This document shows, piece by piece, positions 27,023 through 35,598 of a stretch of DNA of 64,000 nucleotides. Source of the DNA: Desulfobacteraceae bacterium (GTDB lineage Bacteria > Desulfobacterota > Desulfobacteria > Desulfobacterales > Desulfosalsimonadaceae). The notes under the pieces are model-generated. The model had not been told where the DNA came from, did not search any database, and saw only the letters and a list, made by a program, of their open reading frames with translations. Position 1 is the stretch's first letter, and every line of letters starts with the position of its first letter. The DNA is taken from contig JAABSH010000013.1 of NCBI GenBank assembly GCA_011390465.1, positions 18,278 to 82,277 of the forward strand, written 5' to 3'. The position numbers and the translations under genes were made by a program.

Positions 27023-28243
27023 ATGAATCCGGAAACAGACACCCATCTGAAAAATTATGACACCCAAAAATACCCGGATGCCAGCGGGCATTTCGGTGTC
27101 TACGGCGGCCGGTATGTGGCCGAAACCCTGATGCCGGCGCTGATTGAACTGGAAGAAGCCTATCACCGGTTTCTGCCGGACCCGACATTCCAGAAAGCGC
27201 TCAGCGACCTGCTTCAGAATTATACGGGCCGCCCTACCCCGCTGTTTCTGGCCCGGCGGCTCACAGAATCCGTGGGCGGCGCCGCGATTTATCTTAAACG
27301 CGAAGACCTGACCCACACCGGTGCCCACAAAATCAACAACACCCTTGGCCAGACCCTGCTGGCCAGTTTTATGGGGAAAAAAAAGGTGATCGCGGAAACC
27401 GGGGCCGGCCAGCACGGCGTGGCCACCGCCACCACCGCGGCCCTGTTCGGCATGGAATGCAAAGTTTTCATGGGCGTAGAAGACATCGAACGCCAGGCTC
27501 CTAATGTGAAACGCATGAAACTGCTGGGAGCGGAAGTGGTGCCTGTGGATTCCGGCACCGGCACCCTGAAGGATGCCATGAATGAAGCCCTGCGGTACTG
27601 GGTGGCAGCGGTGCGGGATACATTCTACGTCATCGGATCCGTGGCCGGGCCCCATCCTTATCCGGTCATGGTCCGGGAATTCCAGAAAATCATCGGCCAG
27701 GAGGCAAAAGCCCAGATCCTGGAACAGGCCGGCCGTCTGCCCGATCTGCTGGTGGCCTGTGTGGGCGGGGGCAGCAATGCCATGGGGCTTTTTTATCCGT
27801 TTATCAACGATCCGGACGTTGCCATGCTGGGTGCGGAGGCAGCCGGCACGGGCATCCACACGGGCAAGCACGCCGCCACCCTGTGCGCGGGAACCATTGG
27901 CGTGCTCCACGGGTCCAAATCCTATCTGCTTCAGGACCATCGCGGTCAAATTCAGGAAGCCCATTCCGTTTCCGCAGGCCTGGATTATCCGGGCGTGGGC
28001 CCTGAGCATTCCCTGTTTAAAGATATCCAGCGGGTGAAATATATCGGCGTCACGGACGAGGAGGCCCTGAACGCGTTTTCCGCCCTTTGCCGCCTTGAAG
28101 GCATTATCCCGGCCCTGGAGAGTTCCCATGCCCTGGCCGCAGCCATGATCGAAGCCAAAAACCGGCCAAAAGACGAAATTGTTCTGGTAAATCTCTCCGG
28201 CCGGGGAGACAAGGATCTGGGCATTGTCAGCCGGTTTTTGTAA
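27023..28243 (+). CDS. trpB: Tryptophan synthase beta chain
   Basis: This 406-residue PLP enzyme condenses indole with serine. PLP is carried by Lys103 in HTGAHKINN. The catalytic Glu is in the [10 protein letters not shown] block and the phosphate loop is [18 protein letters not shown] and [11 protein letters not shown] are typical of the TrpB1 (EC 4.2.1.20) class. GGAGG of the upstream gene end provides a ribosome site. A 161-base gap with a palindromic repeat separates it from trpA. Confidence 0.96.
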   Translation: MNPETDTHLKNYDTQKYPDASGHFGVYGGRYVAETLMPALIELEEAYHRFLPDPTFQKALSDLLQNYTGRPTPLFLARRLTESVGGAAIYLKREDLTHTGAHKINNTLGQTLLASFMGKKKVIAETGAGQHGVATATTAALFGMECKVFMGVEDIERQAPNVKRMKLLGAEVVPVDSGTGTLKDAMNEALRYWVAAVRDTFYVIGSVAGPHPYPVMVREFQKIIGQEAKAQILEQAGRLPDLLVACVGGGSNAMGLFYPFINDPDVAMLGAEAAGTGIHTGKHAATLCAGTIGVLHGSKSYLLQDHRGQIQEAHSVSAGLDYPGVGPEHSLFKDIQRVKYIGVTDEEALNAFSALCRLEGIIPALESSHALAAAMIEAKNRPKDEIVLVNLSGRGDKDLGIVSRFL

Positions 28244-28281
28244 CCCTGTATCAGATGGATAATCCCCGGTTAACCCTAAAA

Positions 28282-28381
28282 TTTTAAACCACGGCGACCA
28301 CAGAAATCACGGAAACAGGTGAGTTCAAATTCCAAAAAAATCTCTTCGCTCTGTGTTCTCTGTGCGCTCAGTGGTTAAAAA
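28282..28381. repeat. Palindromic ACCACAGAG-type repeat inside the trp operon
   Basis: Left arm TTTTAAACCACGGCGACCAC and AGAAATCACGG pair imperfectly with the right arm CTCTGTGTTCTCTGTGCGCT and CAGTGGTTAAAA. It occupies most of the 161-base gap between trpB and trpA, two genes usually separated by only a few bases. It could reduce or insulate trpA expression. Confidence 0.85.
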
Positions 28382-28404
28382 AAAACAGTAAAGGAACGCT
28401 GAGA

Positions 28405-29202
28405 ATGAACCGGTTGCAACATACATTTAACACGCTGGCTGAAAAAAAAGAAAAAGCCCTGGTGGGGTTTATCACGGCCGGTGATCCGGATGTGGAGACA
28501 TCCTTAAAAATAATTCGCGCCATGTGTGAAAACGGCATGGACATTCTGGAAATGGGGGTGCCCTTTTCAGACCCGTCCGCGGATGGGCCGGTGATCCAGC
28601 GCTCATCCAATCGGGCACTGAAACATCAGGTTTCCCTTGAAACCGTCATGGAAATGATCCGGCGCATCCGGACCTTTACGTCCATTCCCATTATTATTTT
28701 CAGCTATTACAACCCGATCATTGCTTACGGCATGGGAAAATTTCAACCGGATGCGGTGGCCGCCGGCGCGGACGGGGTGCTGGTGGTGGATCTGCCCATG
28801 GAGGAATCCGCGGAACTTACCTCATTATGGGAAAAAAAGGATTTTTCCCTGATTAACCTGGTGGCCCCCACCACGCCCAGAGACCGGATGGCAAACATCG
28901 CTGCCGCGTCATCCGGATTCCTGTATTTGGTATCCAAAACCGGGGTTACGGGCAGCGACGGGCTGGACACTTCGGAAATCAACACCCAGATGGAGATTCT
29001 GCGGTCTGTTACAAATCTTCCCGTGTGCGTGGGGTTCGGCATTTCAACGGCCGAAGACGTGGCAACCGTCGCATCCATGGCCGATGGCGTGGTCATCGGC
29101 AGCGCCTTTGAACGGCTGATCGAAGAAAATCTTGAAAATCCGGAGCTGGCCACGATTCTTGGCAGACGCACAGGGGAATACAAAGCCGCCACAAGGCTGT
29201 AG
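28405..29202 (+). CDS. trpA: Tryptophan synthase alpha chain
   Basis: This 265-residue TIM-barrel subunit cleaves indole-3-glycerol phosphate to indole. The catalytic acids Glu49 (ILEMGVPFSDP) and Asp60 (SADGPVIQ) hold the same positions as in E. coli. GVTGSDGLDTSEIN and VGFGIS supply the phosphate loop. It ends the trp cluster. A repeat-filled gap separates it from trpB, yet orientation and context make it part of the same operon. Confidence 0.96.
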   Translation: MNRLQHTFNTLAEKKEKALVGFITAGDPDVETSLKIIRAMCENGMDILEMGVPFSDPSADGPVIQRSSNRALKHQVSLETVMEMIRRIRTFTSIPIIIFSYYNPIIAYGMGKFQPDAVAAGADGVLVVDLPMEESAELTSLWEKKDFSLINLVAPTTPRDRMANIAAASSGFLYLVSKTGVTGSDGLDTSEINTQMEILRSVTNLPVCVGFGISTAEDVATVASMADGVVIGSAFERLIEENLENPELATILGRRTGEYKAATRL

Positions 29203-29290
29203 CCACGCTCTGCTTCCGGCCGGACTTTCAGGCCCGAATCGGCAGGGAAAACAAAATTTTTGAGTCATTGTCGGCCCATCATATTTTATT

Positions 29291-29355
29291 TTCCCGCAGA
29301 CGCGCTGAGGCGCTGAGATTTTCTACTCTGCGAGCTCAGCGGCGCGGCGCGAGAT
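29291..29355. repeat. Palindromic CCGCAGACGCG-type repeat
   Basis: Arms CCCGCAGACGCGCTGAGGCG and CTCTGCGAGCTCAGCGGCGC are roughly inverted around TTTTCTA. This is a third family of dispersed hairpins in the window; a related half copy lies at 39126-39154. Confidence 0.7.
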
Positions 29356-29420
29356 AAATTTTTTTTAGATACACGGATTCCAAACTGCTTCTGATCCCCG
29401 GCTCCTGCAACCCGAAACCC

Positions 29421-29543
29421 AATGTCATTAACTTAGGCCATATGCGTAGGGGAGGGGTTTATCCCCTCCCGGCATGGGTCGCCTTTTTCGCGGGAGGGGG
29501 TAAACCCCTCCCCTACATTGAAACCGCTTAAGTTAACGACATT
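29421..29543. repeat. MITE-like palindromic repeat, copy 2 (inverted relative to copy 1)
   Basis: A 123-bp unit of the same length as copy 1 and close to its reverse complement, bounded by AATGTCATTAACTTAG and AAGTTAACGACATT. The inner G-rich and C-rich arms and the spacer CATGGGTCGCCTTTTTCGCG are preserved. The flanking 15-20 bases also match copy 1, so the mobile or duplicated unit may be slightly longer than the marked palindrome. Confidence 0.85.
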
Positions 29544-29605
29544 GACCTGCAACCTGAAACCCTTACTGCCGACAGGCCCAGGCTTTGCCGAGGCCCTGCG
29601 TCAAT

Positions 29606-30430
29606 CTATGACTTTTGCGGTTCCACGAGACTCTGCCAGGTCGGGCGCTGAAGAAAACTGCCGTCCACATGGGCCTCCATTTCCTGAAACAACGTCCAGG
29701 GCATTGCAAAGGTCAAATATTCGGCTCCCAGAAGCTTACGGGTATATTTTCGGGCGGAAATGTCGGTAAGTCCCACCACGGCCCGGGGGCTTTCCGATCG
29801 GCCTTCCCGAAAAGGAAGCAGCCCCACGGTCTGGCACCCCGCGGCCCAGGGGATAATCACGTTTTCCATGCCGCGCCGGGCATAATTGGCCAGGATAACG
29901 AGAGCGGAAAGCTGGTCCGCGTCTGCCACAAAAACCACTGTGGCCGGGGTTTCATTTTCCGGATTTACTTCGGAAAGCGGCTTAAACAGAACATAGGGTG
30001 ACGCGGGATCGGTAATGGGCAGCTCGTTGATCCATTCTTTGACCAGATCGGGATTTTTTACATAGCGCTCGCCTTTTAAAAAATCATCGGCAAATTCCTT
30101 GCCCGCGGCCTCTTTTACCCCTTCTCCCACCTGCCGGCCGGTTTCCCACCCGTCATTGCCGGAAGAAAGAAAATGGGCAAAACAGTCCACCCCGCCAGGG
30201 AATGCTTCATAGGCATTGCCGAATCCCAGGCCCACGCCGCCACCCCAGCAACCATAGGTTTCCGCGTCAAAAACCGCAATTTTGCCCCGGGCCGCATTGG
30301 CAAACATAAACATCACGCACCCCCACTTGCCCGGCTTAAACTGCAGGGCCCCGTCCGGTTTGTCATTGGAAAAAATGACAGCCACGGGATGATGTTTGTG
30401 GTTGATTGCGGTAGCGATTCGCGATTCCAT
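29606..30430 (-). CDS. DUF169 family protein
   Basis: This 274-residue soluble protein matches the DUF169 family seen in many anaerobes and archaea. Recognisable blocks are HPVAVIFSNDKPDGA and the Gly/Cys-rich region GCVMFMFANAARGKIAVFD...CWGGGVGLGFG. The start is set at the ATG with AGGAGG 6 bases upstream; a longer frame to 30508 has no ribosome site. Cys residues in WGCVMF, YGCWGG and WAAGCQT might bind a metal or cofactor. The biochemical function is unknown. It is convergent with trpA. Confidence 0.8.
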   Translation of the reverse strand: MESRIATAINHKHHPVAVIFSNDKPDGALQFKPGKWGCVMFMFANAARGKIAVFDAETYGCWGGGVGLGFGNAYEAFPGGVDCFAHFLSSGNDGWETGRQVGEGVKEAAGKEFADDFLKGERYVKNPDLVKEWINELPITDPASPYVLFKPLSEVNPENETPATVVFVADADQLSALVILANYARRGMENVIIPWAAGCQTVGLLPFREGRSESPRAVVGLTDISARKYTRKLLGAEYLTFAMPWTLFQEMEAHVDGSFLQRPTWQSLVEPQKS

Positions 30431-30644
30431 GATTTCCTCCTTCTGTTTCCCGCAATTTTGCACGAACAGGTACTTTTCAAAATCTATAAATTGATAACCA
30501 GATAACACCCTGATTAACCGGCCAAGAAAACACGGGCAAACAATATCGCATTAAAAAAATCCATTGCTTACCCTTTTGTTAACATGCAGAATATTATAAA
30601 ATATGAAGCAGGAAATCAACCCTGGCATAAAATGGAGGCTGAAG

Positions 30645-31337
30645 TTGAAAACAAAATCCATGCAAGTGACGCTTTGTTCATTTATTCTGGTTTTTCTTTT
30701 TTCAAATACCGCCGTCAGTGAAATCAAGAAACCAGAAAAAAAACCGTTCTTTACCATTTCTTTTGATCAGATCATGACGGATGTGGCGGATTCGCCCCAT
30801 GACTTTCCCAAATATACCACCCAGCTTATCAACATAGCCAACCAGAATTCCCAGGCCACCCGGGCCTATAATGTGGGCCAGATGTCGGATCTGATCCAGG
30901 AATTTCCCGGCCGGTCCTATGATGAATGGGTAAGCTGGTATGCGGAAAAATACCCGGATGCCGTGGAACAGGCCACAGACAAAACCTGGAACATGATACT
31001 CAAAATGCAACAGGCCATGGCAGACATTGACCGGGAAATGGTCCGCCGATGGATTGAAGAATTGATTCTGGCCAAAACCTATGCCGGCCTTAAATTTCAG
31101 GCATCCATCCTGAAATCCATTGCTGAAAAACAAGACATCCCCTGGCGCCTGGCCCGGCCGGATGAAGAATCCAAAGGAATTGACGGATTTTTAAGCAAAA
31201 CACCGGTTTCCATCAAACCGGTCTCGTACCGGTCCAAGGGCTTTCTGGCTGAAACCATTGATGCGGAAATTATTTATTATGAAAAAATCCGCGGCGGCAT
31301 CCGGGTGTGGTATGAACAATTTGATACAAAAAAATAA
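30645..31337 (+). CDS. MjaI-like restriction endonuclease homologue with predicted signal peptide
   Basis: This ~230-residue protein resembles the MjaI family of type II restriction enzymes, judged from remembered family features. The blocks are INIANQNSQATRAYNVGQMS, GRSYDEWVSWY, ILAKTYAGLKFQ and ESKGIDGFLSKTPVSIKP. The last gives a PD-(D/E)xK-like core with Asp180 and Lys191. The TTG start has GGAGG 6 bases upstream; an ATG 42 bases earlier lacks a site. The first 25 residues (TKSMQVTLCSFILVFLFSNT then AVS) look like a cleavable Sec signal with cleavage after AVS, which is very unusual for a restriction enzyme. No methyltransferase is adjacent. It is followed 41 bases later by an XRE-PilZ gene. 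Family call moderate; exported location is inference. Confidence 0.6.
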   Translation: MKTKSMQVTLCSFILVFLFSNTAVSEIKKPEKKPFFTISFDQIMTDVADSPHDFPKYTTQLINIANQNSQATRAYNVGQMSDLIQEFPGRSYDEWVSWYAEKYPDAVEQATDKTWNMILKMQQAMADIDREMVRRWIEELILAKTYAGLKFQASILKSIAEKQDIPWRLARPDEESKGIDGFLSKTPVSIKPVSYRSKGFLAETIDAEIIYYEKIRGGIRVWYEQFDTKK

Positions 31338-31345
31338 TTATTAAT

Positions 31346-31370
31346 AAAGAAAGAAAGAAAGAAAGAAAGA
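31346..31370. repeat. AAAG tetranucleotide tract (about 6 copies)
   Basis: A 25-base run of perfect AAAG units lies between the nuclease stop and the XRE-PilZ start, ending 8 bases before the ATG. It occupies the place where a ribosome site should be. Slipped-strand changes in copy number would alter the leader length. No other simple tract of this length was noticed in the window. Confidence 0.9.
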
Positions 31371-31378
31371 CAATTTTA

Positions 31379-32116
31379 ATGACCATTAAAATCAAAAGCA
31401 ATGTCAAGACCCTGATGGCCGGCAAAGGTCTCAGCACTGCTGATTTAAGCAAAAAAACCGGCCTGCCGCATATCGCCATTGTCAATGCCTGTTGCGAACG
31501 GATTGAATTCACAGGGTTGAATGTTTTAAGCAAAATAGCAAGCGCTTTGGATTTGCCGATCAAGGAATTGTTTGATGAGATACATCCCGCCAAAAATCAG
31601 GCCGCTCCCAGAAAGGCCACAACCGGTGAAACCAGTATTTCTTCCGTGACCGAACAGCTCATCAGTATTATCATGAAAATGAAAACCACGGACAAAGACA
31701 AACTGCTGGAAAAATACAATGAACTGAAAAAATCCGATGCCCCGCAAAGCAACACGTCCAATGTCACCACCAATCTGGTGAACATGATCATGACCATGTC
31801 TCTGGACGCTCGGTGCCGCCTGCTGGGAGATTTTATTTCATACAGCGGCCAGACCAAGCGAAAATTCGGTCGAAAGCAATATTTCAGACCGGTGCCGTTT
31901 ACGGTAAACGAGCGGCTCTATCACGGCAGCACCCGGGATATCAGCCTGGGTGGCGTGTTTATTGAAATCAAGGATGCAAAAAAACAGTTTACCGCAGGCG
32001 ACAAAATTAAAATGAACATAGAACATCCGGAAACCCTTCAGCATTTCAACATCACCGGTACCATTGTTCGCATTGTCAATGCCGGCTTTGGGGTTGCATT
32101 TGATGATCAATTGTGA
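31379..32116 (+). CDS. XRE-family HTH / PilZ domain regulator
   Basis: This 245-residue protein has an N-terminal Cro/CI-type HTH (about residues 5-68: LSTADLSKKTGLPHIAIVNA...LNVLSKIASALDLPIKELF). A C-terminal PilZ domain (about 161-245) follows, with the c-di-GMP motif R161-x3-R165 and D187-x-S189-x2-G192. The middle holds two similar ~32-residue helical repeats (86-118 and 126-158; V-T-x-x-L-[IV]-x-[IM]-I-M-x-M pattern). The layout suggests a transcription factor controlled by cyclic di-GMP. Its leader carries the AAAG tract and no good Shine-Dalgarno. Target genes are not visible; the nuclease upstream is a candidate. Confidence 0.82.
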   Translation: MTIKIKSNVKTLMAGKGLSTADLSKKTGLPHIAIVNACCERIEFTGLNVLSKIASALDLPIKELFDEIHPAKNQAAPRKATTGETSISSVTEQLISIIMKMKTTDKDKLLEKYNELKKSDAPQSNTSNVTTNLVNMIMTMSLDARCRLLGDFISYSGQTKRKFGRKQYFRPVPFTVNERLYHGSTRDISLGGVFIEIKDAKKQFTAGDKIKMNIEHPETLQHFNITGTIVRIVNAGFGVAFDDQL

Positions 32117-32171
32117 CGGCTTCGGAAAAAACTTTCCACGGCCCTTGGTTCAGGAACTGAATATATGACTC

Positions 32172-33944
32172 TTATGCATACATGCTTTCAATTTCTTTGG
32201 CATATTTTTCATGAACCACCCGACGTTTGAGCTTCATGGTGGGGGTCAATTCATCACCTTCCACCGACAGTTCCAGGGGCAGAAGGGTAAACTTTTTAAT
32301 GGTCTGCACCCTTGCCAGGGTTTTATTGATATTGTCCACCTTCTCCTGGATATAGGCGTTGAATTTCCGGCATTCTGACGCTTCCGCAGCGGTTTTGGCC
32401 GGACTGCCGGCTTCGGCGGCCGCCTGGGCCACTTTTTCCGGATCAAGAGTGAAAAGAGCGCTCAGGTATTTACGCTTGTCCCCGATCACCACTGCCTGAC
32501 TCAGCACGGGAATCGATTTCAGCTTGCCTTCCAGCACCTGGGGCGAAATATTTTCACCCCCCGCGGTAATGATCAGTTCTTTTTTCCGGTCTGTAATTTT
32601 TAAAAATCCCCGGTCGTCGATAATGCCCACATCACCGGAATGAAGCCATCCATCCGCATCAATAGTGTCTTTAGTCGCGGCCTCATTTTTATAGTACCCC
32701 TTAAACACATGCCGGCCGCTCATCAGAACTTCGCCGTCATCCGCAATTTTCATTTTCGTACCCGGCACCGGCGGCCCGGCCCAGCCGGTTTCAAAATTAA
32801 AGGGCTCGGGCAGCGAAACAGTGCCGGGGCCGGTGCATTCGCTCATGCCGTATACTTCGGTAATGGGGAGATTCAGGCTTAAAAAGAACTCTAACGTATC
32901 CATGGAAATCGGCGCGGCGGTTGAAACAAAAATTTTACACCGATCCAGGCCCAGTTTCTCCCGCACCTTGGAAAACACCAGTTTATTGGCAAGTCCGTGA
33001 AGGAACGGCATGGGTTCCCCTTTCTGAAACGCATACCCGCCTTCAAGCCCTTTTTTTCTGGCCCATGCGGCAATTTTCTTTTTCAGAGGCGGATTGGCGG
33101 CCCCGGCAATCATCATTTTCGCCTGGATTTTTTCCCAAACCCGGGGCACCCCAACAAAAACCGTGGGATGCACTTCCGTTAGATTATCCCCCAGCCTGTC
33201 CAGGCTTTCCGCAAACCAGACCGTACACCCCATGATATAAGGCGCGTGAAGGCTGACGATCTGCTCGGCAATATGGCTGAGGGGCAGATAGCTGATGATG
33301 TGATCGTCTGAGCCGGCACCCAGAAGATTGATCACCTGCCGGGCGGTCCATACGATATTGTCATGGCTGATCATGACGCCTTTGGGATTTCCGGTGGTCC
33401 CTGACGTATAAATCAGCGTACAGGTATCATCCGGCTGCTGGGGGGTAATGCGTTTTTCAAGCTCGGCGTCACTCACTTTGTCCGCCAGTTTCGGCAAATC
33501 ACTCCAGGAATAGACAGTATCATCCGGATCAGACCCGTTCATCAAAACAATGGCTTTAAGATTCGGGAGCTGGTCCCGGATCTGTTTGAATTTGGCCAGC
33601 TGGTCTGCGTTTTCCACCACCGCGATATTGGCTTCGCTGTGTTCGGCGATATAGTGGCATTGATCCGGGCTGCTGGTGGTGTAGATGCCACCTGGCACGG
33701 CCCCTGCGAAAATCCCGGCCAGGTCGCTGATAAACCACTGGGGGCAATTGTTGCCGAGAATGCTCACGCCCTTTTTTTCTTTCAGGCCCAGGGCAATAAA
33801 GGCCCGGGCCGCTGTCCGCACCTGTTGATAGTATTCATTCCAGGTCATACCCGTCCATTCACCATCAACCTTTGTTTTCAGCGCCACATTGTTTCCGAAT
33901 TTCGCCACAGTGGCCTTCATGGTATCCATTATTGTCGTTTTCAT
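32172..33944 (-). CDS. fadD: Long-chain fatty-acid--CoA ligase (AMP-forming)
   Basis: This 590-residue adenylate-forming enzyme activates fatty acids to acyl-CoA. The P-loop-like motif YTSGTTGNPKGVMISH lies at about residues 186-201. The acyl-adenylate motif VYGMSECTGPGTVS and the hinge block GDVGIIDDRGFLKITDRKKELI are complete. TAGGENISPQ supplies the C-terminal domain. Length and motifs match the FAA1/COG1022 group rather than E. coli FadD itself. It is probably linked to beta-oxidation; an acyl-CoA dehydrogenase is at 62202. Confidence 0.92.
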   Translation of the reverse strand: MKTTIMDTMKATVAKFGNNVALKTKVDGEWTGMTWNEYYQQVRTAARAFIALGLKEKKGVSILGNNCPQWFISDLAGIFAGAVPGGIYTTSSPDQCHYIAEHSEANIAVVENADQLAKFKQIRDQLPNLKAIVLMNGSDPDDTVYSWSDLPKLADKVSDAELEKRITPQQPDDTCTLIYTSGTTGNPKGVMISHDNIVWTARQVINLLGAGSDDHIISYLPLSHIAEQIVSLHAPYIMGCTVWFAESLDRLGDNLTEVHPTVFVGVPRVWEKIQAKMMIAGAANPPLKKKIAAWARKKGLEGGYAFQKGEPMPFLHGLANKLVFSKVREKLGLDRCKIFVSTAAPISMDTLEFFLSLNLPITEVYGMSECTGPGTVSLPEPFNFETGWAGPPVPGTKMKIADDGEVLMSGRHVFKGYYKNEAATKDTIDADGWLHSGDVGIIDDRGFLKITDRKKELIITAGGENISPQVLEGKLKSIPVLSQAVVIGDKRKYLSALFTLDPEKVAQAAAEAGSPAKTAAEASECRKFNAYIQEKVDNINKTLARVQTIKKFTLLPLELSVEGDELTPTMKLKRRVVHEKYAKEIESMYA

Positions 33945-34305
33945 AACCCCTCCTCAACAGATATTGCGATGAATGAATAAAAACCGGAATCAATACATCC
34001 GTGCCTCTCCTCAGGGTGCCGCTCCGGCGCTTCCAGCAGCGAACCTGCGGACGGCGGCGGCGGCCCTCTATTTTCCAAAAACCCGTCAAAACAACGATAA
34101 CCAGGCTAAACAATGTTTATTTTTACGGCAAAAAAAGTAAATTTGCCTATCCAGTTTGTTCTGTCATTGCGAGAGAGGTACACCCGAAGCAATCCCCTGA
34201 AAACAGAGAGATTACTTCGTCGTTCGTTCCTCTCTTCTCGCAATGACTGCTGATTTTATGCAGATTACAGCATCAACTTGAATTATGTGGATAATTAGAA
34301 AATTT
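33945..34305. other. Intergenic region with one dispersed palindrome
   Basis: This gap lies upstream of the acyl-CoA ligase and downstream of the sugar dehydrogenase, both on the minus strand. It contains the GTCATTGCGAG-type repeat (34163-34247) and a GC-rich patch near 34010-34070 (GGCGGCGGCGGCC). Open frames here have no ribosome site or family resemblance. A ligase promoter should lie here but was not identified. Confidence 0.6.
34163..34247. repeat. Palindromic GTCATTGCGAG-type repeat
   Basis: Left arm GTCATTGCGAGAGAGG pairs with right arm CCTCTCTTCTCGCAATGAC; inner arms GAAGCAATC and GATTACTTC continue the symmetry. This hairpin type is widespread between genes in many environmental bacteria. 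It encodes nothing. Confidence 0.88.
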
Positions 34306-35598
34306 TTACAACCGCCAAAAATTAACACCTGCTTTTTTTACTTCCGAAACATCAAGTATTGATTTAATATCTATAATACAACCATCTGGATTTAATATAC
34401 TTAATAATTTATCAAGGGACAGGGTTTTATACAGCTGATGGCCCACGGCAATTACAATGGCATCCAGGTTCGTCATTTCTTCCATGGGCGTCAGGCGGAT
34501 GTTGAAAATTTGTTCCGCATCTTCCGGGTCTGCCAGGGGATCGTGGACCATGGGCGAAACCGAATAAGATGTCAGTTCATCAATAATGTTGATGACCCTG
34601 GAATTTCGTAAATCCGCGCAGTCTTCCTTAAACGTCAGCCCGAAAATGCCCACCCGGGCCCCCCGGATGTTTGCGCCGGACCGGGCCATGAGCTTAATGG
34701 TCTGATCCGCCACGAATTTGCCCATGGTGTCATTAATCCGGCGACCGGCCAGGATCACCTCGGGATGATATCCCATGGTCTCGGCCTTGTAAGTCAGGTA
34801 ATACGGATCCACACCGATGCAGTGCCCGCCCACCAGGCCGGGGCGGAACGGCAAAAAATTCCACTTGGTGCCGGCCGCCTCAAGAACATTAAGCGTGTCG
34901 ATATTCAACCGATCAAAAATAACGGCCAGTTCGTTCATGAGCGCGATATTCAAATCCCGCTGGGTGTTTTCAATCACTTTGGCGGCTTCCGCGGTTTTGA
35001 CGTCCGGAGCCCGGTAAATGCCTGCCGTAATAATGGATTCATAAAGATCCGCCACCTGCTCAAGGACTTCGTCCGTGTCCGCGGACACAATTTTGGTAAT
35101 GCTGGTCAGGGTGTGGGCCTTGTCTCCGGGGTTTATCCGCTCCGGTGAATATCCCACATTAAAATCCCGCTTCCACTGAAATCCGGACATTTTTTCAAGA
35201 ATGGGCACACAGACCTCTTCCGTGGTACCCGGGTATACCGTGGATTCATACACCACCACCGCCCCTTTTTTCATATACCGGCCCGCGGTTTCAGATGCGC
35301 TTTTTACGGGCAGCAGGTCCGGCTGCCGGGCATTGTCAATGGGAGTGGGAACCGCAATGATAATGAAATCCGCTTTGGCAAGGCGCCCGGGATCAGTGGT
35401 GTATTCAATTTTATCCGCTGCTTTGAGATCTTCGGAGGAAAGCTCTCCCGTGGGATCCACATTCCGCTGATAGGCTTCTATACTGCGGGATTTGATATCA
35501 TATCCAATGGTGGCGTATTTTTTTCCAAATTCCACAGCCACGGGCAACCCCACATATCCCAGCCCCATGACCGCGACAACCGTATCCTGAGAGATCAT
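34306..35598 (-). CDS. Nucleotide-sugar dehydrogenase (TviB/WbpO-like, UDP-GlcNAc/GalNAc type)
   Basis: This 430-residue NAD enzyme oxidises a UDP-hexosamine to its uronic acid for surface polysaccharide synthesis. The NAD motif GLGYVGLP lies at residues 12-19. The catalytic Cys260 is in GGHCIGVDPYYLT, the active-site Lys207 in EAAKVIENTQRD, and the C-terminal domain shows FGLTFKEDCADLRNS. The overall pattern is closest to TviB/WbpO. It abuts the sulfurylase-kinase fusion with no gap, suggesting co-transcription and a possible link between uronic acid and sulfate donors. Confidence 0.9.
   Translation of the reverse strand: MISQDTVVAVMGLGYVGLPVAVEFGKKYATIGYDIKSRSIEAYQRNVDPTGELSSEDLKAADKIEYTTDPGRLAKADFIIIAVPTPIDNARQPDLLPVKSASETAGRYMKKGAVVVYESTVYPGTTEEVCVPILEKMSGFQWKRDFNVGYSPERINPGDKAHTLTSITKIVSADTDEVLEQVADLYESIITAGIYRAPDVKTAEAAKVIENTQRDLNIALMNELAVIFDRLNIDTLNVLEAAGTKWNFLPFRPGLVGGHCIGVDPYYLTYKAETMGYHPEVILAGRRINDTMGKFVADQTIKLMARSGANIRGARVGIFGLTFKEDCADLRNSRVINIIDELTSYSVSPMVHDPLADPEDAEQIFNIRLTPMEEMTNLDAIVIAVGHQLYKTLSLDKLLSILNPDGCIIDIKSILDVSEVKKAGVNFWRL

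Larger units (their letters stand above)
29203..29605. other. Repeat-filled intergenic region downstream of trpA
   Basis: The gap lies between trpA and the convergent DUF169 gene. It contains a CCGCAGACGCG-type hairpin (29291-29355) and MITE-like copy 2 (29421-29543). Short flanks (CCTGCAACCCGAAACCC on one side, GACCTGCAACCTGAAACCC on the other) resemble those of MITE copy 1. No coding sequence is supported. Confidence 0.8.

Noticed and set aside
27005..28129. 374-codon minus-strand frame under trpB
   Set aside because: Antisense shadow of trpB; composition typical of reversed GC-rich codons.
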